64,000 nucleotides of DNA from an uncultured Oscillospiraceae bacterium (GCA_944386055.1 CALWZP010000012.1:1-64000); one strand, 5' to 3'. Numbered from the stretch's first letter, positions 9,317 through 17,350 are shown. Numbers and translations are program-made. The notes: a model not told the origin generated them from the sequence alone.

Positions 9317-10495
9317 TTATCCCTGCGTCCGGGCCGCGGCGGCGATCTGCTCCAGCAGCTGCTCCATCTCCGGGGAGGCGAAGCGCAGGTAATCGTGCCA
9401 GTAGAGCTTGCTGGATACCGCCACATGGGGGACGGAGAAGCAGGCCAGGCGGTCGTTGCCCGGAATCTCCTGCAGCAGCGGATCTCCCACCAGAACCTGG
9501 TAGCGTCTGCTTTGGATCAGTTCCACCAGCGCGGCTTCCGACGGGATGTCCAGGTCGAAGGGCTGGGCCAGCTCCCGGTCCAGGCCGAAGAAGGTCCCCA
9601 CGGTGACGCCGCGCACCCCATACTGGGTGTTCAGGCGTTCCCGGATGGAGTTGGCCAGGACCTGATCCCCCACCACCAGCACACCCCCAGGCTCGGGGAA
9701 GCGCGCGCCGGCGGGACTGCAGACCCCGGTGGCGCAGGCGGTTTTGACGCGGCGGGACAGCGGGCGGCGGTCCGTGCCCGCCAGGGTCCCCGCCACATAG
9801 GGGATCTGCCATCTCCGCCACATGGTGCGGGCCAGCCCCATTCCGGACTGGGACACCACCAGATTGACCTCCGCCTCAGACGCGGCGGCAATGTCCTCCA
9901 GAGAGGCCCCCATCATAAAGCTGCACTGGACATGCCAGCCCTCCTCCTCCAAAAACGCCCGCAGGTCCGCCGCGTTTTCGTTGTCGGAGAAGTCCAGGGG
10001 GGTCAGCCCCAGAAGGTTCACCCTTCCGGGGCGGCGGACCGGCTTTGGCTGTGTGTACCGCTCCACCAGCGCCGCTGCCGCCAGATCGATGCCCCGGTTG
10101 TAATAGCGCAGGCCGGTGGTGTCCAGCCCGAAGGAGGGGATTCCGGTGAGGTCCTCCAGCTCCATGGCGATCCCCTTCAGGTCCGCCCCGATGACGGTGG
10201 GGACGGGGCTGCCCAGGATCGCGATGAAGGCGGGCGGCTCCATGGTCTGGAGCATGGTCTGGATCTTCTGGATGAGCTTGTCATCCGCCCCCATCACCGC
10301 ATCCACCTCCCGCAGGCCGGAGCAGAAGATGGGCCGCTTGTTCCCAAACCAGCGGGGCTCGTCAAAGCCCACATAGTTGCGGCTGCAGCAGGCGCCGTCG
10401 TGGATGACCACCATGCCGCCCAGGTCAAACAGACTGGAGCACGCCCCGGCGTAATCGCTGGAGAAGGGCGGAAGGTAAAAACACAGCTGGCTCAT
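9317..10495 (-). CDS. Nitrogenase component 1-like protein, NifD/NifK-type (cluster 1)
   Basis: Member of the nitrogenase component 1 superfamily (also NifDKEN, BchNB, CfbD), 392 residues. Visible features are an N-terminal cysteine group (C19, C36, C37 in HDGACCSRNY, C58), the loop ILGSPVPTVIGADLKGIA near 90 and PSFGLDTTGLRYYNRG near 120. These match the cluster 2 protein at 22697 position by position, including the CC pair at 36/37. It is much shorter than true NifD (about 490), and I cannot point to the FeMo-cofactor ligands. Its ATG overlaps the upstream stop by 4 nt (ATGA). It probably works with the NifE-like and NifH-like partners on a small molecule; the substrate is unknown. Confidence 0.82.
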   Translation of the reverse strand: MSQLCFYLPPFSSDYAGACSSLFDLGGMVVIHDGACCSRNYVGFDEPRWFGNKRPIFCSGLREVDAVMGADDKLIQKIQTMLQTMEPPAFIAILGSPVPTVIGADLKGIAMELEDLTGIPSFGLDTTGLRYYNRGIDLAAAALVERYTQPKPVRRPGRVNLLGLTPLDFSDNENAADLRAFLEEEGWHVQCSFMMGASLEDIAAASEAEVNLVVSQSGMGLARTMWRRWQIPYVAGTLAGTDRRPLSRRVKTACATGVCSPAGARFPEPGGVLVVGDQVLANSIRERLNTQYGVRGVTVGTFFGLDRELAQPFDLDIPSEAALVELIQSRRYQVLVGDPLLQEIPGNDRLACFSVPHVAVSSKLYWHDYLRFASPEMEQLLEQIAAAARTQG

Positions 10496-11754
10496 CGCTT
10501 CATCCCCTCGCTTTCCCGCATGATCTTTCCAAAATCCGCCTCCTGGTCAAGGGCGGAGATCAGCTTATCCATCAGGGCACACACCGCGTGGAACCCGTAG
10601 TCGAAGCTGAGATCCGGGAAATCCACCAGGTGTCTGGCGCCCAGCTGATAGGCGGAGGAGAAGCCGATGCACACGCAGCCCTCAAACTCCCGGGCGCGTT
10701 TCCCCAGCTCCGGGCTGTTGGGCGGCGCGATCTCCACCTCCGGATGGCGCTCCCGGATCCAGTGGTAGTCCGTCAGGTCCCCGTCGAAGATCAGGTTTTC
10801 CAGCACCAGCCGGACCTGGAACCCATATTCCAGCAGCGCCCGGGCCAGGCTGAGGGGGAGAAGGTCGCCGGAGGAGTCCACGACGATGGGGGTGCCGCCC
10901 AGATGCCCCCTGGCCTGTGCGATCTTCTGTTCCGCCGGAGTGCGGAAGGGGGACAGATCGGGCAGGGACCTCCCCGTCCGCTCCGCCATGGAGCGATAGA
11001 CCTCGGCGATCCGCTCCACGCTGTAGCTTCCGGGGGCGTAGAGATAGGGGATACCCAGCCGGCGCTCCATCTCCTGCGCCGCCGCCAGCCCCGTGGGGGT
11101 GGTGACCAGATTCAGCCTGCTTTTGGACATGTCCAGAAAATCGTCGAAGGTGGCGCAGTCGTCGATCTGCCGTACCGTCAGCCCCATGCCGTCGGCCAGG
11201 GCGAACAGCTCGGAGCGCTTGGTGATGGGCGGCATGTTCCCAATCAGATTGACGCCGTCGTCATGCTGCGGGGACGGGTCCAGCATGCTGAACAGGCTGA
11301 CCTGCATATTGACCGGGGGCGGCAGGGCGCTGTGCCGCCGAATGGGGTCCACCCGGCGGATACAGAAGTGGGTCGCGGGAAAGCGGCGCTTCAGCAGCAT
11401 CAAAAGCGCCTCGTGGTCGGTGCCCAGCAGGTCGTCGATGCAGGTGACGATGACCGAGATGGCCCGGGGCGCCGGCTTGACCGTGGCCAGGATCTGTTCC
11501 ACCGCCTCGGGCACCAGATCCTCATAGCAGCCGGAGACGATGTCCGACTCGCTGATGTACAGGTGGGCGCGGCGGTGGCGGCTGTGCCGCCGGTAGGCGC
11601 CGATGGCCATCCTCCGGCCGCAGGCGGAGGGGGCCACATGAAGGTCAAAGGACTCCGGAAGTCCCTCCCGCACCGGGCCGTCGATGCGCTGGGGCATGGG
11701 GGAGAAAAACTCCAGCTGATCCTCAAACAGGCAGCAGCCTTTGGTGTTATACAC
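10492..11754 (-). CDS. Nitrogenase component 1-like protein, NifE/NifK-type (cluster 1)
   Basis: Second component 1-like subunit, 420 residues. Cysteines at 7, 8, 45 (LHVAPSACGRR), 76 (SGCYEDL) and 105 (VTCIDDLLGTDH) are candidate metal-cluster ligands; the 45 and 105 positions have counterparts in the cluster 2 protein. The start is a GTG at 11754 with GGAGG 9 nt upstream, overlapping the end of the NifH-like gene by 8 nt; upstream in-frame codons belong to the NifH gene in another frame. Together with the NifD-like partner it would form the catalytic heterodimer, receiving electrons from NifH. The reaction is unknown. Confidence 0.8.
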   Translation of the reverse strand: MYNTKGCCLFEDQLEFFSPMPQRIDGPVREGLPESFDLHVAPSACGRRMAIGAYRRHSRHRRAHLYISESDIVSGCYEDLVPEAVEQILATVKPAPRAISVIVTCIDDLLGTDHEALLMLLKRRFPATHFCIRRVDPIRRHSALPPPVNMQVSLFSMLDPSPQHDDGVNLIGNMPPITKRSELFALADGMGLTVRQIDDCATFDDFLDMSKSRLNLVTTPTGLAAAQEMERRLGIPYLYAPGSYSVERIAEVYRSMAERTGRSLPDLSPFRTPAEQKIAQARGHLGGTPIVVDSSGDLLPLSLARALLEYGFQVRLVLENLIFDGDLTDYHWIRERHPEVEIAPPNSPELGKRAREFEGCVCIGFSSAYQLGARHLVDFPDLSFDYGFHAVCALMDKLISALDQEADFGKIMRESEGMKR

Positions 11755-12499
11755 GGGTACATTCCTCCAGCATGGTATTTGCCAGCGCGGCATAGCACTG
11801 GGCCATGGGGGAGTCCGGGAAGGCCTCCACCACAGTCTTGACCAGGTCCTCCGCCTGCTGCACAATGGGGTCCCGGGGCAGACAGCCGACGATCTTGCCG
11901 CCGGTCTCCCGGGCCAGCTGCTCCACCAGTTCCTGCTCCCGATCCACATTGCGGCAGTTCAGAATCAGCCCGCCGTATTTGGCGTAGCCCCGCTTGCCGA
12001 AGTTTTTCAGCGCCGTGACGATGTTGTCCGCGGCGTACAGGGCCATCATCTCCCCCGAGGTGACGATGAACACCCGGTCGGCATATCCGCCCCGGATGGG
12101 CATGGCGAAGCCGCCGCACACCACATCCCCCAGCACATCGTACAGCACCACATCGGGGCGGACGGCCTCGTACGCGCCCAGCTCCTCCAGCTTTTCAAAC
12201 GCCGTGATGATCCCCCGGCCGGCGCACCCGATCCCGGGCGTGGGGCCGCCCGCCTCCACACAGCAGATGCCGTGATACCCCTCGAACAAAAGCTCGTCCA
12301 GCGTGGGCTGGTGGTTGTCCCGGAGCTGATCCAGCACGGTGGGGATCTTCCTCCCCATCAAAAGCCGCGTGGAGTCCGCCTTGGGGTCGCAGCCGATCTG
12401 CATCACCTTCAGGCCGCGGCTGCTCAGCGCCGCGGCCACATTGGCGGCGGTGGTGGACTTCCCAATGCCGCCCTTTCCATAGATCGCGATCTTTACCAT
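11747..12499 (-). CDS. NifH/BchL-like ATP-dependent reductase (cluster 1)
   Basis: Dimeric iron-sulfur ATPase that passes electrons to a component 1 partner. The 250-residue protein has the deviant P-loop [10 protein letters not shown] (residues 7-16), GCDPKADST (36-44) and the two cluster ligands C92 (GIGCAGRG) and C128 ([10 protein letters not shown]), matching C97 and C132 of classical NifH. It is shorter at the C-terminus than the cluster 2 homologue (271). The ATG at 12499 is the natural start, with GGGAG 8 nt upstream. It sits between the methyltransferase and NifE-like genes and overlaps the latter. Confidence 0.93.
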   Translation of the reverse strand: MVKIAIYGKGGIGKSTTAANVAAALSSRGLKVMQIGCDPKADSTRLLMGRKIPTVLDQLRDNHQPTLDELLFEGYHGICCVEAGGPTPGIGCAGRGIITAFEKLEELGAYEAVRPDVVLYDVLGDVVCGGFAMPIRGGYADRVFIVTSGEMMALYAADNIVTALKNFGKRGYAKYGGLILNCRNVDREQELVEQLARETGGKIVGCLPRDPIVQQAEDLVKTVVEAFPDSPMAQCYAALANTMLEECTRV

Positions 12500-12527
12500 C
12501 CGTCGTTCTCCCTTCCTGTCTGACTGA

Positions 12528-13403
12528 TTACCACCGCTCTGTCCGGATGCGGGTGTCCCACAGGACCGCGCCGTACCAGTTGGAGCAGCGCTCCACAAAA
12601 ACGCCGTTGTCCGACAGGGCCATGAGATGCTCATAGCCCTGCTCCACCTGCCACTCCTCCAGCTGGGTGCCCCGGTAGAGCCGCCGGAGACTCTCCCGCA
12701 CCGAGTCGGGCGTAAGCTCCCGCCGGTCGGTATACTCGATGGGGTAGTAGTCGGTATAGGGGAAATACCCCATCAGCCACACCAGGTTCAGCAGGGAGTA
12801 AAACCACTTGCCGTCCCAGGCCGGCCGCACGGACTCCTCTCCCAGGACCTTGCGCAGCTCCTCCTCCATGGTGCTTCTGCTGAGGATGCAGCAGCTGTTG
12901 CAGCAGTATCCCCGGCTCATGGAGATCATTTTTTCCAGACTGGAGAACGCGCCCATGGCCGGCGTCATGGAGGAGTACACCAGGTCGAACCGCTTTTCCC
13001 AGCCCATCTCCGCCGCCGAGACCTCCTTGAAGTCACAGGCGGTGAAGGTGACATTCTCCAGGCCGTTTTTCCGGCAGTAGGCCGCGCCGAACTCCACCAT
13101 CTTGGTGGACAGGTCGGTCCCCGTCACCCAGCGGGCGGTTTTGGCAAATTCCGCCACAAAGCGCCCCGGACCGCAGCCGATGTCGATGACATCCTGATCG
13201 CCGGTGAGGCACCCCCTGCTGGTCAAAAAACGCACCGCCGCCGAGATTCGGGCTGCGGTCACCCGCTTCATGACGCCCTCCTCTTCCACACCCCGCTCCC
13301 ATTCCAGGGCGCGCTCGTCCCACAGCTGCCTGGTGTGACCGATCCCAGCGCCCCGCTTTTCCTCCCATTGGTGCTTGAAATAAGAAAACAGCGTCTCTGT
13401 CAT
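12528..13403 (-). CDS. Class I SAM-dependent methyltransferase, first gene of cluster 1
   Basis: 291-residue protein with the SAM-binding motif VIDIGCGPGRF near residues 73-82 and an acidic loop TGTDLS near 95. An unusual CCNSCC stretch (C167, C168, C171, C172) could bind metal or be redox active; most members lack it. The start ATG at 13403 has GGGAGA upstream. It is the first gene behind a structured leader and terminator and precedes nifH-like. Cluster 2 has no methyltransferase. The substrate is unknown; a role in modifying the imported ligand or the reaction product is only inferred. Confidence 0.8.
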   Translation of the reverse strand: MTETLFSYFKHQWEEKRGAGIGHTRQLWDERALEWERGVEEEGVMKRVTAARISAAVRFLTSRGCLTGDQDVIDIGCGPGRFVAEFAKTARWVTGTDLSTKMVEFGAAYCRKNGLENVTFTACDFKEVSAAEMGWEKRFDLVYSSMTPAMGAFSSLEKMISMSRGYCCNSCCILSRSTMEEELRKVLGEESVRPAWDGKWFYSLLNLVWLMGYFPYTDYYPIEYTDRRELTPDSVRESLRRLYRGTQLEEWQVEQGYEHLMALSDNGVFVERCSNWYGAVLWDTRIRTERW

Positions 13404-13439
13404 GGGCCTTCTCTCCCTTTGCAATTCATTTTTGGCAAT

Positions 13440-13471
13440 AAAAAACATCCATGCCAAAGGGCATGGATGTT
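13440..13471 (-). terminator. Attenuator-type terminator ahead of cluster 1
   Basis: Perfect 12-bp stem AACATCCATGCC with its complement, 4-nt loop, followed on the minus strand by a run of T. It ends 37 nt before the methyltransferase start, so it can stop transcription before the operon unless it is prevented from forming. Confidence 0.88.
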
Positions 13472-13675
13472 ATGCGGACAAAATGGACCCGCCGCCGGTT
13501 TTCCGGGGCGTGATTGTCTCCCATAATGATCCATTTCCCTTTTCAAAACAGTGAAGGTCCCATCGTTTCCAATCGGGACCCCGTGAACCGCGGACGCACC
13601 GGGCGCCGCAGGCTCAGGCCATATGTACATGAACGAAACAGTGCGTTTTTAGTACCTATGGCTCGGAAAATGTCA
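13440..13675 (-). ncRNA. Structured leader RNA of cluster 1, riboswitch candidate
   Basis: About 235 nt between promoter and terminator. In transcript order it carries CCGAGCC (13666-13660), GGCCTGA (13620-13614), TTCACGG (13587-13581), a hairpin with loop TGGAAAC (13571-13565), a second TTCAC, TTTTGA, AAGGGAA, then the terminator. The same blocks in the same order occur in the leader of cluster 2. The hairpin stem differs in sequence but still pairs in both. An ATGGAT segment near 13533 could pair with the terminator's 5' arm. This layout is typical of a transcription-attenuating riboswitch. I do not recognise the class with confidence. Confidence 0.7.
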
Positions 13676-13681
13676 CATCCT

Positions 13682-13710
13682 ATTGTAAGCAAAAAGCCCC
13701 CTTGTGTCCA
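13682..13710 (-). promoter_or_regulatory. Promoter of cluster 1
   Basis: On the minus strand: -35 TGGACA (13705-13710), 17-bp spacer, -10 TACAAT (13682-13687). The start of transcription is expected near 13675, placing the whole structured leader in the message. Confidence 0.8.
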
Positions 13711-13769
13711 TCACATTTCCAACTGAACGGAAATTCAGACTCCCGGGCTTTGGGAAAATGAGCGCCCCG

Positions 13770-14633
13770 TCACAGCAGCATGGCCAGCGTGCCTCCCACA
13801 ATGAGGAGGAGCCCGCAGCCCGAGCGGAGGGTCAGCTTTTCCCGGAACACCAGATAGGAGAAGGCCACGGTGACCAGGATGCTCAGCTTGTCGATGGGGA
13901 CCACCACGCTGGCGGGACCGTCCTGCAGTGCCCGATAGTAGCACAGCCAGGAGGCGCCGGTGGCCAGGCCGGACAGGACGAGAAAAATCAGCTCCCGCCG
14001 GGGGACCTGCCGCACCGCGCCGGCCTTTCCCGTCACCAGCACCATGAACCAGGCCATCACCAGCACCACCCCGGTGCGGATGGCGGTGCCCAGGTTGGAC
14101 TCCACCCCCTGGATGCCCACTTTTCCCAGAATGGCGGTGAGGCTGGCGAAGATTGCGGAGCCGAAGGCATAAAACATCCAGCTCTTTCCCCGGGAGGCCG
14201 TGTCGCCCTCCCGGGATTTTTTTTCGATCATCAGGAAGGTACCCACTGCGATCAGGACGACCCCGATCCCCTGGAAGGGACCGATGGGCTCACCCAGAAG
14301 CAGAAAAGCCAGCAGAATGGTGAGCACCGTGCTGGACTTGTCGATGGGGACCACCTTGTTGATATCCCCCAGCTGGAGCGCCTTGAAATAGCACAGCCAG
14401 GAGGCGCCGGTGGCCAGACCGGACAGGATCAGGAACAGCAGGGTCGTCCCACCGATGTCCCGGATCTGTCCCTGAGAGCCCACCACGAATACCATGGCCC
14501 ACGCGAAGACCAGCACCACAATGGTGCGCAGCGCGGTGGCCACGGTGGAGTCGGTTTTCCGAATGCCGCATTTGGCCAGAATGGCGGTCACCCCGGCAAA
14601 AAATGCGGAGCCCGCCGCGAAAAGCAGCCACAT
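13770..14633 (-). CDS. EamA/DMT-family transporter
   Basis: Ten-helix drug/metabolite transporter of 287 residues with the typical internal duplication: AGVTAILAKCGIRK near residue 14 in the first half and ASLTAILGKVGIQG near 160 in the second. Each half also repeats the phrase LSGLATGASWLCYYRALQ(D/L)G. It sits in the plasma membrane; the substrate is unknown. GGGAGG stands 6 nt before the ATG at 14633. A GTG one codon earlier is possible. The gene ends upstream of the cluster 1 promoter and seems a separate unit. Confidence 0.88.
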   Translation of the reverse strand: MWLLFAAGSAFFAGVTAILAKCGIRKTDSTVATALRTIVVLVFAWAMVFVVGSQGQIRDIGGTTLLFLILSGLATGASWLCYFKALQLGDINKVVPIDKSSTVLTILLAFLLLGEPIGPFQGIGVVLIAVGTFLMIEKKSREGDTASRGKSWMFYAFGSAIFASLTAILGKVGIQGVESNLGTAIRTGVVLVMAWFMVLVTGKAGAVRQVPRRELIFLVLSGLATGASWLCYYRALQDGPASVVVPIDKLSILVTVAFSYLVFREKLTLRSGCGLLLIVGGTLAMLL

Positions 14634-14703
14634 CACAATCCCTCCCTGTCCTGCAAAGCGATCGCCCGCGCCCGATATTTGGGGACCACGGATTCCCGCC
14701 GTC

Positions 14704-14733
14704 GGGCACGGTGTGTGTCCGTGCCCGTTTTTT
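14704..14733 (+). terminator. Hairpin with T-tract in the 14.6-14.9 kb gap
   Basis: GGGCACGG, 7-nt loop, CCGTGCCC, then G and six T on the plus strand. No plus-strand gene precedes it, so it may block antisense read-through toward the TetR region. The rest of 14634-14926 shows no supported gene. Confidence 0.45.
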
Positions 14734-14926
14734 CCTTATTTTATAGTTTGCGCTGTTTTTCAGGATATTTGTGAACACCGGGCGCAGCGGCGCCGCCTGA
14801 CCAGGCCGTTGCATATGGCGCGGACCGGGGCAGGCGCCGCGCTTCAATGGCTTGCCAAGGCCAGACAGTCCCGCTGTGCGTCACGGGGCACCAATATGGC
14901 CGCTGCACCCCGGCATCATGGGCGCG

Positions 14927-15496
14927 TTAATACTTTACCACGCTGGACATCCCCTGGCAGATCAGCTTTTCGGCCAGTTCGGCCATGTCATCCAGGGAGA
15001 GCTGCTTCCCGTCCGCCACCCACTGGCGGTAGAGAATGGCGGTGATGCTGCCGTAATAGGCGAAAATGATGTTCTCAGACGCCTCGTCCAGACCGAAAGC
15101 CCCCCGGTTCATCAGCTTGCGGTGGCCCATGATCTGGCGGTTGACCCGGTCGTAGAAGAACTGGTAACTGCCGCTGCACAGCAGGCGGTCCTGAAGGGGA
15201 GAGCGGGTGGACATGTACTCAAAAAATACCCGGATCATCCGCCGGATATCCGCCATTCTGGTATAGGACACCTGCTTTTCGATGAATTCTCCCGCGATCT
15301 CATCCTGAAGCTCCTGAAGCAGCGCCTCGATGGAGCTGTAGTGGAGATAAAAGGTGTTCCGGTTGATCATGGCCCGCCGGGTGAGCGCCTTGATGGTGAT
15401 ATCCTGAAAATCCATCTCCATGATCATGGAGCAGAAGGCCTCCCGGATGGCCTTTTTGGTGCGGATCACCCGCAGGTCGGTTTTTTCCCCGTCCAT
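14927..15496 (-). CDS. TetR/AcrR-family transcriptional regulator
   Basis: 189-residue repressor-type protein. An N-terminal helix-turn-helix is seen (TKKAIREAFCSMI, then DITIKALTRRAMINRNTFYLHY, near residues 13-52); the C-terminal part is the variable effector domain. GGGAGG lies 7 nt before the ATG at 15496. It is divergent from the flavodoxin/EFR1 pair, and the 197-bp gap between them contains promoter elements embedded in palindromic sequence, so it probably controls those redox genes and itself. Confidence 0.85.
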   Translation of the reverse strand: MDGEKTDLRVIRTKKAIREAFCSMIMEMDFQDITIKALTRRAMINRNTFYLHYSSIEALLQELQDEIAGEFIEKQVSYTRMADIRRMIRVFFEYMSTRSPLQDRLLCSGSYQFFYDRVNRQIMGHRKLMNRGAFGLDEASENIIFAYYGSITAILYRQWVADGKQLSLDDMAELAEKLICQGMSSVVKY

Positions 15497-15585
15497 CACA
15501 CATCCCTCCCTTTGAAATTTTTGTGACTTCCTGGGCGTTTTTGAAACTGGTGCCGTTTATTGTACAGTTTCGAAAGAGCCGCCCA

Positions 15586-15653
15586 TTGAAGAGACTGCGA
15601 CATGCGCATTATAATATGCACGCGCACAATAAAATGTACGCGACAATTATAAT
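15586..15653 (+). promoter_or_regulatory. Flavodoxin promoter overlapping a likely TetR operator
   Basis: TTGAAG (15586-15591), 18-bp spacer, TATAAT (15610-15615). The -10 lies inside a near-palindrome (GCATTATAATATGC). A second TATAAT at 15648-15653 follows GCGCACAATAAAATG-like repeats. Operator function is inferred from the dyad and the divergent TetR gene. Confidence 0.6.
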
Positions 15654-15693
15654 GAGACACAGGAGGCATGTCAAGTGAGGGAGGGAAACAGAT

Positions 15694-16185
15694 ATGGGTA
15701 AGGCGGCGATCGTCTATTATTCCATGGACGGCAACACCAGGCAGATCGCGGAGGCCATCCAGGCGGCCACCGGCTTCCCCATCGCCCGCCTGGATACGGT
15801 GGTACCCTATACCGGTACGGACCAGGAGATCATCGCCCAGGGACAGGAGGAGGTCAACCGGGGATTCAGACCGGAGCTGAAGCCGCTGGACCTGCGGCCG
15901 GAGGACTATGAGACCCTGATCGTGGGGACGCCTACCTGGTGGTATACCATGGCCTCTCCGGTGCTCAGCTTTCTCACCCAGGTCCGTTGGGAGGGGAAGA
16001 CGCTGGTCCCGTTCCAGACCCACGCGGGCTGGCCGGGGCATGGCCTGGAGGACATGGCCCGGGCCTGCCGAAACGCCAGGGTACTCTACCCCAAGGCGAT
16101 CCGCTTCAATGCCCGGCAGTTTGGGAAAATGGAAACGCCCCGGGCGGAGCTGGAGCGGTGGATCGATCAGTTAAAGGCGCTGTAG
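15694..16185 (+). CDS. Flavodoxin
   Basis: FMN-binding electron carrier, 163 residues. The phosphate-binding loop is SMDGNTRQIA near residues 10-19, and the flavin-stacking loop is GTPTWWYTMAS near 81-91. Flavodoxins donate low-potential electrons to partners such as nitrogenase-type reductases. The ATG at 15694 follows a weak GGGAGGG site 9 nt upstream. The gene is followed 12 nt later by an EFR1 ferredoxin and preceded by a divergent TetR gene. Its position between two nitrogenase-like clusters suggests, but does not prove, that it feeds them. Confidence 0.88.
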   Translation: MGKAAIVYYSMDGNTRQIAEAIQAATGFPIARLDTVVPYTGTDQEIIAQGQEEVNRGFRPELKPLDLRPEDYETLIVGTPTWWYTMASPVLSFLTQVRWEGKTLVPFQTHAGWPGHGLEDMARACRNARVLYPKAIRFNARQFGKMETPRAELERWIDQLKAL

Positions 16186-16197
16186 GGAGGAAAAAAT

Positions 16198-16968
16198 ATG
16201 CTGTTTTATTTCACGGGAACGGGGAACAGCCTGTACGCGGCCAAAGCGATCGAGCCGGACCCCATCAGTATCCCCCAGGTCATCCATCAGGCACCCCTGG
16301 AATTTACCGCCGATGCCATTGGGATCGTGGCCCCGGTGTATGGGCACGAGGCCCCGCCCATGGTGAAGGAATTTCTTCGGAAGGCGCGGTTTCACACCGG
16401 CTATTTCTATATGGTGCTGACCTATGGCAACCGCCATGGCGGGGCGGCGGAGCTGGCCCAGAAGCTCTGTCAGGACTGCGGCATCCAGTCCGCCTATATC
16501 AATGTCCTGCAGATGGCGGACAACTGGCTGCCTGCCTTTGACATGGATGAGCAGAAGAAGCTGGACAAGGGGGTGGATTCCAGCCTGGCCCGGATTGTGG
16601 GGGATATCACGGCAAGGAAGCGGTGGATCGCTCCGGTCACGGAAGCGGACCGGGCGGCCCACCGGGAGTTCCTGGCCAATATGGAGCGCCTGCCGGCGGA
16701 TGCCTGGCAGCATCTGATCCGGGTGACCGACCGCTGCGTAGGCTGCGGCATTTGTGAAAGGGTCTGTCCCTCCGCCTCCATTCAGGTGGTGGAGGGAAAA
16801 GCGGCGCATATCCCCGGCCACTGCCAGACCTGTCTGGCCTGCGCCCACGCCTGCCCCCAGAAAGCCATCGGGCTGAGTGTCCCGGAGAAGAATCCCGGCG
16901 CCCGCTACCGCAACGAGCACATCAGCCTTGCGGAGCTGATCCAAGCCAACCATCAGATGAACAAATAG
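16198..16968 (+). CDS. EFR1-family flavodoxin-ferredoxin protein
   Basis: 256 residues: an N-terminal flavodoxin-like domain (FTGTGNS at residues 5-11) and a C-terminal double [4Fe-4S] ferredoxin (CVGCGICERVC near 181-191 and CQTCLACAHAC near 209-219). It is an intracellular electron carrier. It directly follows the flavodoxin gene with GGAGG 7 nt before its ATG. Together they form a small redox operon probably under TetR control and could supply electrons to the NifH-like proteins. Confidence 0.88.
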   Translation: MLFYFTGTGNSLYAAKAIEPDPISIPQVIHQAPLEFTADAIGIVAPVYGHEAPPMVKEFLRKARFHTGYFYMVLTYGNRHGGAAELAQKLCQDCGIQSAYINVLQMADNWLPAFDMDEQKKLDKGVDSSLARIVGDITARKRWIAPVTEADRAAHREFLANMERLPADAWQHLIRVTDRCVGCGICERVCPSASIQVVEGKAAHIPGHCQTCLACAHACPQKAIGLSVPEKNPGARYRNEHISLAELIQANHQMNK

Positions 16969-17048
16969 AGGAGACATCTGAAGACGCTGTTTGGCCTCGG
17001 CTCCTTCGGCGCGCCCGGCCCCAGGCGCGTTGAAAAAGCGAGGGGACC

Positions 17049-17084
17049 GTGGCGGAATGTCCCGTCGAAGCGCTGGGTATATCA
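17049..17084 (+). pseudogene. Possible ferredoxin C-terminal relic
   Basis: A dozen codons read VAECPVEALGI, the end of a typical bacterial ferredoxin cluster motif, with no supporting gene body before them. It lies in the gap between the EFR1 gene and the cluster 2 promoter (16969-17096). Too short to be sure. Confidence 0.25.
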
Positions 17085-17096
17085 TGGAAATTTTTG

Positions 17097-17125
17097 TTGA
17101 CAATGGCTGAAAAAACAGCTATAAT
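17097..17125 (+). promoter_or_regulatory. Consensus promoter of cluster 2
   Basis: Perfect TTGACA (17097-17102), 17-bp spacer, perfect TATAAT (17120-17125). Transcription should begin near 17132. A promoter this strong suggests control lies in the leader that follows. Confidence 0.9.
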
Positions 17126-17131
17126 CGCCAT

Positions 17132-17350
17132 ACATGATTCTCCGAGCCTGTCGACCTTCGGTGCTCAGCCGGTGGTTTACAGGCCTGAAGGCCCCCTGGT
17201 GGGGCGCTTCACGGAGTGGTTCTGGAAACGGGGCCGCTTTCACCTTTTGAGAAGGGGAAGTCATATTGCGGGCCACTGCGTTTTTACAGGCGCATGATCT
17301 GGTTTGCGGTATCCCCGTATCTTTTCAAAAGGAAAAGATACGGGGTTTTT
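17132..17350 (+). ncRNA. Structured leader RNA of cluster 2, riboswitch candidate
   Basis: Shares with the cluster 1 leader, in order: CCGAGCC (17142-17148), GGCCTGA (17182-17188), TTCACGG (17208-17214), a hairpin with loop TGGAAAC (17223-17229), a second TTCAC, TTTTGA (17245-17250) and GGGGAA (17253-17258). The hairpin stem here (GTGGTTC with GGGGCCGC, partly G-U pairs) differs from the cluster 1 stem (GGTCCC with GGGACC), so pairing is kept while sequence changes. An intrinsic terminator closes the leader before the permease gene. This fits a riboswitch sensing the transported ligand or the enzyme product. Class not identified. Confidence 0.72.
17313..17350 (+). terminator. Attenuator-type terminator ahead of cluster 2
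   Basis: CCCCGTATCTTTTC (17313-17326) and its exact complement (17332-17345), followed by five T. It ends 24 nt before the permease start, so it must be bypassed for the operon to be expressed. Confidence 0.92.

Noticed and set aside
17132-17350. Standard cobalamin riboswitch
   Set aside because: GCCACTG occurs in the leader, but the core GGTG...AAATCC order and the B12 box are not found, and the cluster 1 leader lacks them too.
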